64,000 nucleotides of DNA from assembly GCA_963840075.1 (NCBI GenBank), contig CAWIXS010000042.1, positions 28,392 through 92,391 on the forward strand, given 5' to 3'. The position numbers and the translations under genes were made by a program. Below are positions 36,428-44,049 of the stretch, in pieces. Origin of the DNA: AWTP1-13 sp963840075. GTDB taxonomy: Bacteria; Pseudomonadota; Alphaproteobacteria; Rhizobiales; Hyphomicrobiaceae. Positions within the stretch are counted from its first letter, which is position 1; each line of letters opens with the position of its first letter. The notes under the pieces are model-generated. The model was not told where the DNA came from. It worked only from the letters and a program-made list of their open reading frames with translations, and made no database searches.

Positions 36428-37447
36428 CTACCGGTTGGTGAGTTTGAGCTCGATGCGCCGGTTGCGGCGCAGCACATCCTCGCCGGCTCCTTCCTCCAGG
36501 GGGTGGAACTCGCCGTAGCCCGCGGCGACCAGCCGTTTCGGCGGGACGCCGGCCTTGATCAGGTATTTCACGACCGTGGTGGCGCGCGCGCTGGAGAGCT
36601 CCCAGTTGGACGGGAATTGCGCGCTGGCGATCGGGCGGATGTCGGTGTGGCCATCGACCTGCAGCACCCAGTCGATCTCCTTGGGAACGACGCGCCCGAG
36701 CTCGACGATGGCCGTGCCCAGCTGGTCGATGGAGGCGAGCCCTTCCACGGTCAGGCTCGCCTGGCCGGAGGAGAACAAGACCTCCGACTCGAACACGAAG
36801 CGGTCGCCGACCACGCGGATGTCCTTGCGGTCACGCAACAGCTCGCGCAGCCGGCCGAAGAAATCCGACCGGTAGCGCTGCAGCTCCTGCACCTGCTTGG
36901 CCAGCAGCAGGTTGAGACGGTTGCCGAGATCGGCGATGCGCGCCTGGCTGTCCTTGTCCTTGGCCTCGTGCGCGTTGATGGCCTCCTGCAGGGCGGCCAT
37001 CTGCTGGCGCAGGGCGGCCAGCTGCTGGTTGAGGAGGTCGACCTTGGCCTGCGCCTCGCTGGAAAGGGTGCTCTTCTCGGACACCTCCTTGGTCAGGGCG
37101 GCAATGCTCGCGTCCTTCTCGCGGCCGAGCCCGGCCAGCCCGCCGAGACGCTCGTTGTCGGACTTGAGCGTCGCCAGCGTAGCCTGCAGCGTGGAAAGCT
37201 CGTCCTTCAGGGATTTGCCCTGGCCCTTCTCGAGGCTCAGAAGATTGGTGAGCTGGGAGATCTGCAGCTGCAGGCGGCGCAGCACCGTATCCTTGCCGCT
37301 GGACTCCTGGCTCACATAGATCTGGGCCACCATGAAGACGGACATCAGAAAGGTTACCACCAGCAGCAGCGTCGAGAGCACGTCGACGTAGCCGGGCCAG
37401 AACAGGTCATGACCACCGCCGGCTCGGCGTGCCTTGGAGAGGGCCAT
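36428..37447 (-). CDS. MotB/OmpA-like peptidoglycan-binding stator-type protein
   Basis: 339 aa. A single N-terminal membrane helix (VDVLSTLLLVVTFLMSVFMV) carries an Asp at its cytoplasmic edge, matching the proton-binding Asp of MotB-like proteins. A long coiled coil follows (about residues 60-195, with repeated LxxLxxQ heptads). The C-terminal OmpA domain has VDGHTDIRPI, SARATTVVKYLIKAG and LRRNRRIELKL, which bind peptidoglycan. It lies 3 bases after the MotA/ExbB-like gene. The pair forms an ion-driven stator-like unit, not flagellar by context. Confidence 0.85.
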   Translation of the reverse strand: MALSKARRAGGGHDLFWPGYVDVLSTLLLVVTFLMSVFMVAQIYVSQESSGKDTVLRRLQLQISQLTNLLSLEKGQGKSLKDELSTLQATLATLKSDNERLGGLAGLGREKDASIAALTKEVSEKSTLSSEAQAKVDLLNQQLAALRQQMAALQEAINAHEAKDKDSQARIADLGNRLNLLLAKQVQELQRYRSDFFGRLRELLRDRKDIRVVGDRFVFESEVLFSSGQASLTVEGLASIDQLGTAIVELGRVVPKEIDWVLQVDGHTDIRPIASAQFPSNWELSSARATTVVKYLIKAGVPPKRLVAAGYGEFHPLEEGAGEDVLRRNRRIELKLTNR

Positions 37448-37450
37448 GGC

Positions 37451-38497
37451 TCAGCCCTTGCGCGGCACGCCGGCCGCCAGTTCTTTGAGCACGGTCGCCA
37501 CCTCGGATTGCTGCGCCGCCTGCTCGTCCACCCACTCGCGCACCACCTTCTGCTCGGCGCGCATCTGGCGCACCAGCTGGTCGACGCCCTTGGCAAGCTC
37601 GCGCACCGCCTCCTCTGCGGGCGGGCCTGCCGCTGCTCCCTCGGTCCTGGGGATGGCGCCCACGCGGTCGTTGAGGTCGAGTACGGCGCGATGCATGTCG
37701 TGAATGGCGGCATAGAGCTGGCGGCTGGCATAGTCGCTGGTCTGCGACCCGCCCGGCGCCACGTCGGTGATTCCCGACAGCCACTCCTCGAGCTGGTTGT
37801 AGAACCGGCTGTGGGCGTGGCTGGCTTGCAGCTCGAGGAAGCCCAGCACCAGCGAGCCGCCGAGACCCAGGAGCGAGGACGCGAACGCGGTGCCCATGCC
37901 GCCCAGCGGGGCCGCAAGGCCGGTCTTCAACTCGCCGAATACGGTGGCGCTGTCGGTCGACCCCGCGTCGATGGACTGGATCGCCTTGCCGACCGACGAG
38001 ATGGTGTCCAGGAGGCCCCAGAAGGTGCCGAGCAGACCGAGGAACACGAGCAGGCCGACCAGGTAGCGCCCGGTGTCGCGGGCCTCGTCGAGCCGCGAGG
38101 CGATCGAATCCATGATCGCGCGCATGGAGGCGGCCGATAGCGACAGCGCGCCCGAGCGGTCGCGCAGCATGGTCGCCATGGGGGCCAGCAGCGTCGGACG
38201 ATGCGAGATGGCAAGCCCCGGATCGGCGATGCGGAAGGCATTAACCCAGCGGATCTCGGGGTAGAGCCGCAACACCTGCGAGAAGGCATAGAAGATGCCG
38301 GCCACCAGCACGAAACAGATGAGAGAGTTGAGGGCCAGGTTGTTGAGCATGGCCTGCCACAGCCGCTCGTAGAGCAGCGCAATCACCATGCCGACCAGCA
38401 CCAGAAACACAAACATGCGCCAGAGGTATACGCCCGGGCTCAACAAGGTCCTGTGCCGCGCCGGCCCGGACAGTGCCGGCGTTCTCGCTCGTGCCAT
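37451..38497 (-). CDS. MotA/TolQ/ExbB-type proton-channel protein
   Basis: 348 aa from the ATG at 38497, with GGAGAACG upstream. Hydrophobic segments are seen near residues 28-45, 55-75, 150-165 (LVGLLVFLGLLGTFWGLLDT) and 190-215 (GMGTAFASSLLGLGGSLVLGF). The last two are the core channel helices of the MotA/ExbB family. The C-terminal 110 residues are helical and cytoplasmic. With the MotB/OmpA-like protein it should form a proton-driven complex spanning inner membrane to peptidoglycan. No flagellar, Tol or TonB genes are nearby, so the task is unknown. Confidence 0.85.
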   Translation of the reverse strand: MARARTPALSGPARHRTLLSPGVYLWRMFVFLVLVGMVIALLYERLWQAMLNNLALNSLICFVLVAGIFYAFSQVLRLYPEIRWVNAFRIADPGLAISHRPTLLAPMATMLRDRSGALSLSAASMRAIMDSIASRLDEARDTGRYLVGLLVFLGLLGTFWGLLDTISSVGKAIQSIDAGSTDSATVFGELKTGLAAPLGGMGTAFASSLLGLGGSLVLGFLELQASHAHSRFYNQLEEWLSGITDVAPGGSQTSDYASRQLYAAIHDMHRAVLDLNDRVGAIPRTEGAAAGPPAEEAVRELAKGVDQLVRQMRAEQKVVREWVDEQAAQQSEVATVLKELAAGVPRKG

Positions 38498-38596
38498 CAG
38501 TCGTTCTCCAGGCCCCGGATCGGGCCAAAGCCGTTTTTCGACCCTCGCATCAGAAACAGGCAACTTTCCGGCCTGACCGCCTCATTTCGGCGGCGT

Positions 38597-39406
38597 CTAG
38601 GCTGTAATCCCCTCCTTCGCCTCCCCCAGCAGGTCGACCACGGCCCTGTGGACGCTGGCGTTGCCCGCAACGATGCTGCCGCTTTCGAGCATGCTCTTGC
38701 CGCCTTTAGTGTCTGTTACGTGGCCGCCCGCCTCCCGGACCAGCAGGGTTCCAGCGGCCACATCCCAGGGGCCCAGGTGGTGGTCAAGGTAGCCGTCGAA
38801 GCGTCCTGCAGCCACCCAGGCGAGGTCAATGGCGGCCGCCCCGGTGCGGCGGATGCCCGCGACATGGCGCATGAGAATCGCGCATTGCGTGAGAAAGCGC
38901 GGGTGGGCGCTTTCCCGGCCGCGATGCGGAATGCCGGTCGCGATCAGGCAGTCGGCCAGCGACCTGCGCGAAGCCACCCGCAATCGGCGGTTGTTCAAAA
39001 ACGCCCCCTGACCCCGCTCCGCCGTGTACAACTCGTCGAGGATGGGATTGTAGACTAGGCCCGCCACGAGCTCGCTCTCGCGCTCGAGCGCGATGGCAAT
39101 GCAGAACAGCGGCACCCCGTGCAGGAAGTTGGTGGTGCCGTCGAGCGGGTCCACGATCCAGCGGTGCGACTTGTCCGGTCCCCCGACGACGCCGCGCTCC
39201 TCCATCAGGAAGCCGTAGCCCGGCCGTGCCTTGGACAGCTCCTTGTAAAGGGTCTCTTCGGAGCGATGATCGGCGGTGCTGGCGAAGTTGCCGGGGCCCT
39301 TCACGGAGACCTGGAGCTGCTCCAGCTCGCCGAAATCGCGCGCCAAGCCCCTGCCCGCCTTGCGTGCCGCGGAGATCATGATGGTCAACAGGGCGGAGGC
39401 GGGCAT
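38597..39406 (-). CDS. suhB: Inositol monophosphatase-family phosphatase
   Basis: 269 aa from the ATG at 39406; a TTG at 39442 is less convincing. The enzyme hydrolyses inositol phosphates or related sugar phosphates with Mg2+ or Li+-sensitive chemistry. Visible metal-site motifs are MEERGVVGG (Glu), WIVDPLDGTTNFLHG (Asp-x-x-Asp) and DHHLGPWDVAAGTLLVREAGG (Asp). The length matches SuhB-type proteins, which in enterobacteria also take part in rRNA antitermination. The symbol suhB is a best guess by family. Confidence 0.9.
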   Translation of the reverse strand: MPASALLTIMISAARKAGRGLARDFGELEQLQVSVKGPGNFASTADHRSEETLYKELSKARPGYGFLMEERGVVGGPDKSHRWIVDPLDGTTNFLHGVPLFCIAIALERESELVAGLVYNPILDELYTAERGQGAFLNNRRLRVASRRSLADCLIATGIPHRGRESAHPRFLTQCAILMRHVAGIRRTGAAAIDLAWVAAGRFDGYLDHHLGPWDVAAGTLLVREAGGHVTDTKGGKSMLESGSIVAGNASVHRAVVDLLGEAKEGITA

Positions 39407-39563
39407 CGGGAGGCTCGTGGCCGTATGATTCGGAGGGTGCAAGGAACGGGCCGGCGCGATGGCGCCGCGCGCGCCCGACCTAGCTCAGCTGGGCCGGGAA
39501 GGCAAGTGCTTGCGGCCCCGAAGCAATTGTCGGTCTACTGGGCGCCGGGCGCCCATCGATGGG

Positions 39564-41006
39564 TTACAGCACCTTGCCCGGGTTGAGGATGCCCTTGGGG
39601 TCGAACGCCGCCTTGATCTTCCGCATCAGGTCCATGGCGACCTCGCCCTTCACCCGCGGCAGCTCCGCCCGCTTCATGACGCCGATGCCGTGCTCGGCGG
39701 AGATCGAGCCGCCAAGGTCGAGCACCACCTCGTGCACGGCATGGACGATGTCGTCCCACATGGCTATGTAGGCCTCCTTTGCCATGCCGGCCGGCTGGGC
39801 GATGTTGTAGTGGATGTTGCCGTCGCCGAAGTGGCTGATGGGCAGCGGCCGGGCGCCGGGGCAGGTGCGCTCCACCGCCGCATCGGCGCGGGCGATGAAC
39901 TCGGGGATGGACGCGACCGGCACCGACACGTCGTTCTTGACGCTGACGCCCAGCGGCTTCTGCGCCTCCGAGTAGGATTCCCGCACGCGCCAGAAGTCGC
40001 GCGCCTGGGTGAGGGAGCTTGCCACCACCGCATCGGTGACGATGCCCTGCGCCATCGCCGCCTCGAGGGTCTCGGTGAGCAGCCGCTCCGCGGCGCCGTC
40101 GGGCTTGAGGCCCGAGGTCTCCACCAGCACGTACCAGGGGTGCGCTCCCGGCAATGGTTTGCGCGTGCCCGGCGTGTGCTTTGTAATCGTGTCCACGACA
40201 ATGTGGGACATCAGCTCGAAGGCGGTGAGGCTGGTGCCTGCCGTCTCCTGCGCCAGCCCGAACAGGGTGCGTACCGCCTCGAGATCGCGGAGGCCGGCGA
40301 CGGCGGTGGCCTTCTCCGCCGGCTTCGGGAACAGCTTGAGCACCGCGGCGGTGATGACGCCCAGCGTGCCCTCAGAGCCGATGAACAGGTCTTTCAGGTC
40401 GTAGCCGGTGTTGTCCTTCTTGAGCGCGCTGAGCCCCTTCCAGATGCGCCCGTCGGCCAGCACCACCTCGAGGCCCAGGACGAGCTGGCGGGTATTGCCG
40501 TAGGCCAGCACGCCCACCCCGCCGGCGTTGGTGCCGAGGTTGCCCCCGATCTGACAGGTGCCTTCGGAGGGGAGGCTCAGCGGGAACAGGCGGTTCACGC
40601 CATCGGCTGCCGCCTGCGCCTCGGCGAGCGTCAGGCCCGTCTCCACCGTCATGGTGAAACCCTGCGGGTCGACGGCGCGCACCCGCTTGAGCCGGCCGAC
40701 CGAGAGCACGATCTCGCCGCCGAAGGGGATCTGCGCGCCGACGAGGCCGGTGTTGCCAGCCTGTGGCACCACGGCAAGCCCATGCTCGTTGGCGAGCGTC
40801 AGGATTTTGGAGACCTCCTCGGCGGAGCCAGGTCGCAGCACGAGCGAGGCGCGGCCCCTGTACATATCGCGCCACTCGTTGAGGTAGGGCTGCTGCTGGT
40901 CGGGGTCGGCGAGGGCGTGCTGGGGCCCCACGATGTCCGCGAAACGGGCGATGAGACCGGGGCTCAGGGTGGCAGGCTCGATGGCAGGTGTGGGCGTGTC
41001 GTTCAT
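39564..41006 (-). CDS. FAD-linked oxidase/dehydrogenase (D-2-hydroxy acid type)
   Basis: 480 aa. The N-terminal PCMH-type FAD domain is clear: VPQAGNTGLVGAQIPFGGEI, ETGLTLAEAQAAADG and LPSEGTCQIGGNLGTNAGG, the GNLGTNAGG loop binding the FAD pyrophosphate. The C-terminal substrate domain has HFGDGNIHYNIAQ and GGSISAEHGIGVMKR with catalytic-site His residues. The protein is closest in pattern to D-2-hydroxyglutarate or D-lactate dehydrogenases and glycolate oxidase subunit D. The exact substrate is open. Its ATG overlaps the upstream Sua5 stop by 4 bases (ATGA), so the two are co-translated. Confidence 0.92.
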   Translation of the reverse strand: MNDTPTPAIEPATLSPGLIARFADIVGPQHALADPDQQQPYLNEWRDMYRGRASLVLRPGSAEEVSKILTLANEHGLAVVPQAGNTGLVGAQIPFGGEIVLSVGRLKRVRAVDPQGFTMTVETGLTLAEAQAAADGVNRLFPLSLPSEGTCQIGGNLGTNAGGVGVLAYGNTRQLVLGLEVVLADGRIWKGLSALKKDNTGYDLKDLFIGSEGTLGVITAAVLKLFPKPAEKATAVAGLRDLEAVRTLFGLAQETAGTSLTAFELMSHIVVDTITKHTPGTRKPLPGAHPWYVLVETSGLKPDGAAERLLTETLEAAMAQGIVTDAVVASSLTQARDFWRVRESYSEAQKPLGVSVKNDVSVPVASIPEFIARADAAVERTCPGARPLPISHFGDGNIHYNIAQPAGMAKEAYIAMWDDIVHAVHEVVLDLGGSISAEHGIGVMKRAELPRVKGEVAMDLMRKIKAAFDPKGILNPGKVL

Positions 41007-41956
41007 AGTGGTCTCGCTGCGCGCCGCAGCCGGTCGTTGATGGCTTCGCCCAGACCCTGCTCCGGGATCGGCATCACCGCAATAGCCTTCGCTCCCGAGG
41101 CATCCAGCGCGCGCAGCGCGGCGAACAGGTTGGCGGCGGCCTCGACGAGATCGCCGGACGGGCTCAGGTTGATCATGGGCCCGCGATGTGGCGGCACCTG
41201 GGCCCCGAACGCCAGCAGCGCCTCACCGTTGCGCACCTCGCGTGCATCGAGACGCAGCCTTACCGCCGGCGCATAGTGCCGCGCCAGCATCCCGGGCGAT
41301 GCCGGCGCGCCCTCGACCCCGCTGGCGACCTCGATGCCATGCCCCACGACGCGTGCCAGGTCCTCGCGGGCCACGGCGCCCAGGCGCAGCACGACCGGCG
41401 CTCCACCGGTGACGTCGACGACGGTGGATTCCAGGCCCAGCGGCGTGGGCCCGCCGTCCAGGATCAGCGCCACGCGCTCACCCATGTCCGACTCCACGTG
41501 CGCCGCCGTGGTGGGGCTGACGTGGCCCGAGCGGTTGGCGCTGGGCGCGGCGATGGGCAACTCGGCGGCGCGCAGCAGCAGCTGGGCCACGGGATGTGCC
41601 GGCACCCGCACGGCGATGGTGTCGAGCCCGGCCGTCGCCAGCTCGGCGATGGCGCAGCCGGGCCGCCTCACCAGCACCAGGGTCAGCGGCCCAGGCCAGA
41701 ATGCCTCGGCGAGCGCGCGCGCGGCGCCGGTCAGCTCGCCCAGCGCCGCTGCAGCCTCGAGGGTCGCAACGTGCACGATCAGCGGGTTGAAGCGCGGGCG
41801 CCCCTTGGCCTGGAAGATGGCAGCGACTGCCCGGCCGTTGGTGGCGTCGGCGCCGAGCCCGTACACCGTCTCGGTGGGAAACGCCACCAGGGCGCCGCTG
41901 CGGAGCGCCCGGGCCGCGTGCGCCACAGATTCGGACGTGGCCTCTGCTATCGTCAT
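41003..41956 (-). CDS. L-threonylcarbamoyladenylate synthase (Sua5/YwlC type)
   Basis: 317 aa. It makes threonylcarbamoyl-AMP from threonine, bicarbonate and ATP for tRNA t6A37 modification. The YrdC domain has AFPTETVYGLGADATNG, KGRPRFNPLIVHV, IAVRVPAHPVAQLLLRA, and PIAAPSANRSGHVSPT. A linker (GMLARHYAPA) leads to the C-terminal Sua5 domain of about 100 residues, absent from the shorter TsaC form. The length is complete. It lies head-to-head with the NACHT-like gene at 42035 across a 78-base gap. Confidence 0.95.
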   Translation of the reverse strand: MTIAEATSESVAHAARALRSGALVAFPTETVYGLGADATNGRAVAAIFQAKGRPRFNPLIVHVATLEAAAALGELTGAARALAEAFWPGPLTLVLVRRPGCAIAELATAGLDTIAVRVPAHPVAQLLLRAAELPIAAPSANRSGHVSPTTAAHVESDMGERVALILDGGPTPLGLESTVVDVTGGAPVVLRLGAVAREDLARVVGHGIEVASGVEGAPASPGMLARHYAPAVRLRLDAREVRNGEALLAFGAQVPPHRGPMINLSPSGDLVEAAANLFAALRALDASGAKAIAVMPIPEQGLGEAINDRLRRAARPL

Positions 41957-41995
41957 GGGCGGGTGATAGCTTCGGCGGGCGCACAGTTCAATTCT

Positions 41996-42023
41996 TGCCC
42001 GGTCGATATTGCCCGGTCGATAT
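41996..42023. repeat. Tandem 14-bp direct repeat upstream of NACHT-like gene
   Basis: TGCCCGGTCGATAT occurs twice without a gap (41996-42009 and 42010-42023), 11 bases before the start codon at 42035. It is immediately followed by TGGAGG, the ribosome site. It could be an operator, or a replication slippage product that alters promoter spacing. Confidence 0.85.
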
Positions 42024-42034
42024 TGGAGGTCTCA

Positions 42035-44020
42035 ATGGATCTGCATGCCCTTGCACGTACCTATTTTGAGGCCGGCGGCTACGACGTGCGCCGCGAGAGC
42101 GGCGGTTTTCTCGATCTCGCTCATCCGGAGGCAACCAAGGGGCGGCCCGCCCGCGTGCTGGTGTGGTCCGAGGATGCGGCCTTTGCCCCATCGCGCGAGT
42201 TGACCCCCGCCGAGCGCAGTGCGCGCGAGGCGCGCGAGAAGGCGCTGCTGGCGGCGTTCGGCCGGGAGCTTGCGGCAGCCCCCGACGCGGTCGGCTTCTA
42301 TCTCGTGCCGCGCCGCCTCGGTCTGTCGCAGGACTTCGTCTCGAAGGCAGGGAGCCTGCTGCGCTCGCCTGCGGGCGGTGTGCGCGTGCCGATCGAGCTG
42401 TTCGACACGCCCTACAAGGAGAGGCAGAGCGGCGAGGCGCGGGCCCGCTCCCGGAAAGCGCGCTCCGTGGTCGGCGACCTGATCGAGGAGGCGGCGAAGC
42501 TGCGCCGCGTGGCCCAGCCCTTCCTGGTGCGGCGCGGTCTGGGCCCCGGCGACACGGTCCCGGCCAAGGGCGATCTCGTCGAGCACCTGCAGACCGAGCT
42601 GATGGATCCGGCGCCGCGGGTCCGGCTGCGCTTCATCGACGGCAGCGCCGGCAGCGGCAAGACGGTGGCGTTCAACGCGCTCCTCAAGTTCCTGGACGAG
42701 GAGTTCGAGGCGGCCAAGCAGGAGCGCGTGCAGCGCCGGCGCCCCATCGCCTTCCTTCCCGACCACATCCGCGGCGAGACCATCGGTTACGTCGACGACG
42801 TGCTCGATGCCGCCGTCGAAGCGGACATGGCGCAGGCGGTCGAGCCCGAGCAGCTGCGCTGGCTCTTGCGAAACGGCTTCGCGATCTGGATGTTCGACGG
42901 GCTCGACGAGTTCTATGCCGGCGACAACGACTTCTTCGCGTTCATCGACGCCGAGCTTTCCGGTCCGGGCTCCGAGGCGCAGTTCCTCGTGTGCGCGCGC
43001 GATTCGCTGCTGACCTCCAGCGCGGCCATGCGCGGCTTCATCGAGCGCCAGCTGCAGCGCGGCAGCGGCGTCGAGATCTACGAGCTGGCGCCCTGGAATG
43101 CGCAAAGCTGGGCGCAGATGGCGTGGCTGGAGCTGGAGCACGGACGCAGCGGCGCAGAGGGCTCCAAGAGGGTCCGGCAGTTCGTTTCGGCGCTGGAGGG
43201 CTCGCCGACGCTCGCCGATCTCGCCAGGCTGCCGTTCTACTGTGCGGTGATGCTCGACACCTTCAAGGCCGGCAAAGGCATGCCGAAGGACGAGCTCGAG
43301 CTCCTGCAGTCGATCGTCGAGCGGATGGTGCAACGCGAGCACGGCAAGGACGTCTTCCGCTGGCAGGATTTCGTGGACATCGACGCCCTGTCTGACGCCG
43401 TCGAGGATCGGGCGGCCGAGCAGCGCATCGCGGCGGCCGACAATGCCGACACGCGCGCCCTTCTGGCCGAGGCGCTCGACGGCGAGGGCCGCGGTGCGCT
43501 CTTCGAGCTGATCGAGGCCCTGGCGCACGAGCTCCGGCGCAACCCCGGTGCCGCGGGAGCCGCGGCCGACCTCGGCGTCGACGACCTGCGCAACTTCTAC
43601 GGTCGCCTCTACGCCGGCTCCAGCCTGGACGACCCCGAGGTGGAGCGCCTCCTCACCGTGCTCGTGCAGTTCGCCTTCTTCGGTCAGGGCCGCCATGCGG
43701 GCTCGGTCGATTTCACCCACCACATCCTCGCCGACTACCTGTCCGCGCGCTACGCCGTGCGCCTCTTGCGCCTCGCCGCCGAGCAGGAGGCGGCGGATGG
43801 CGCCGGCCGGCGCCCGTCGCTCTCCGACGCGACCCGCCGCGTCAGCGCCTTCCGCCAGGCAATCGGAACGGCGCCGTACCAGGCGGCATCCCTGTTCCAC
43901 CGCTACATCGCCTTGCAGTTGCAGCGCGAGCCCGCGCTGGCGGCGCTCGTGCGCTCGCTGCGCGGCACCGATCTCGGCCGCGCCAACGTCACCGCCGCGC
44001 TGAAGGCGCTCGCCCCGTAG
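42035..44020 (+). CDS. NACHT/STAND-like NTPase of unknown function
   Basis: 661 aa. The ATG at 42035 has GGAGG 5 bases upstream. Residues 1-195 are an unassigned domain; YFEAGGYDVRRESGGFLDL followed by ARVLVWSED recalls the start of a restriction-endonuclease-like fold, but I cannot see a full catalytic set. The P-loop is FIDGSAGSGKTVAFN (Lys about residue 209). Walker B is IWMFDGLDEFYAGD (Asp 288), the DGLDE form typical of NACHT NTPases. QFLVCARDSLL then fits sensor 1. A helical C-terminal half holds VDFTHHILADYLSARYAVRL, as in many NACHT C-terminal regions. NACHT proteins in bacteria are often antiphage sensors. Base composition matches the genome. Confidence 0.75.
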   Translation: MDLHALARTYFEAGGYDVRRESGGFLDLAHPEATKGRPARVLVWSEDAAFAPSRELTPAERSAREAREKALLAAFGRELAAAPDAVGFYLVPRRLGLSQDFVSKAGSLLRSPAGGVRVPIELFDTPYKERQSGEARARSRKARSVVGDLIEEAAKLRRVAQPFLVRRGLGPGDTVPAKGDLVEHLQTELMDPAPRVRLRFIDGSAGSGKTVAFNALLKFLDEEFEAAKQERVQRRRPIAFLPDHIRGETIGYVDDVLDAAVEADMAQAVEPEQLRWLLRNGFAIWMFDGLDEFYAGDNDFFAFIDAELSGPGSEAQFLVCARDSLLTSSAAMRGFIERQLQRGSGVEIYELAPWNAQSWAQMAWLELEHGRSGAEGSKRVRQFVSALEGSPTLADLARLPFYCAVMLDTFKAGKGMPKDELELLQSIVERMVQREHGKDVFRWQDFVDIDALSDAVEDRAAEQRIAAADNADTRALLAEALDGEGRGALFELIEALAHELRRNPGAAGAAADLGVDDLRNFYGRLYAGSSLDDPEVERLLTVLVQFAFFGQGRHAGSVDFTHHILADYLSARYAVRLLRLAAEQEAADGAGRRPSLSDATRRVSAFRQAIGTAPYQAASLFHRYIALQLQREPALAALVRSLRGTDLGRANVTAALKALAP

Positions 44021-44026
44021 GATGTC

Positions 44027-44049
44027 ATCCCGGTGCTTGTCACCGGGAT
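44027..44049. terminator. Hairpin between convergent NACHT-like and rtcB genes
   Basis: ATCCCGGTG-CTTGT-CACCGGGAT is a perfect 9-bp stem with a 5-base loop. It occupies the 19-base gap and the last codons plus stop of rtcB. It is a member of the dispersed GTCATCCCGG repeat family. It probably ends both transcripts, though no U tract is present. Confidence 0.55.

Noticed and set aside
36428..38497. Zorya-type defence system (ZorA/ZorB are MotA/MotB-like).
   Set aside because: No ZorC, ZorD or ZorE genes are nearby, the A subunit lacks the very long ZorA coiled-coil tail, and the neighbours are envelope and housekeeping genes.
39472..39560. tRNA-like stretch GACCTAGCTCAGCTGGGC.
   Set aside because: It resembles a D-arm, but no T-arm GGTTCGA, no matching acceptor stem and no anticodon arm follow at the right spacing.
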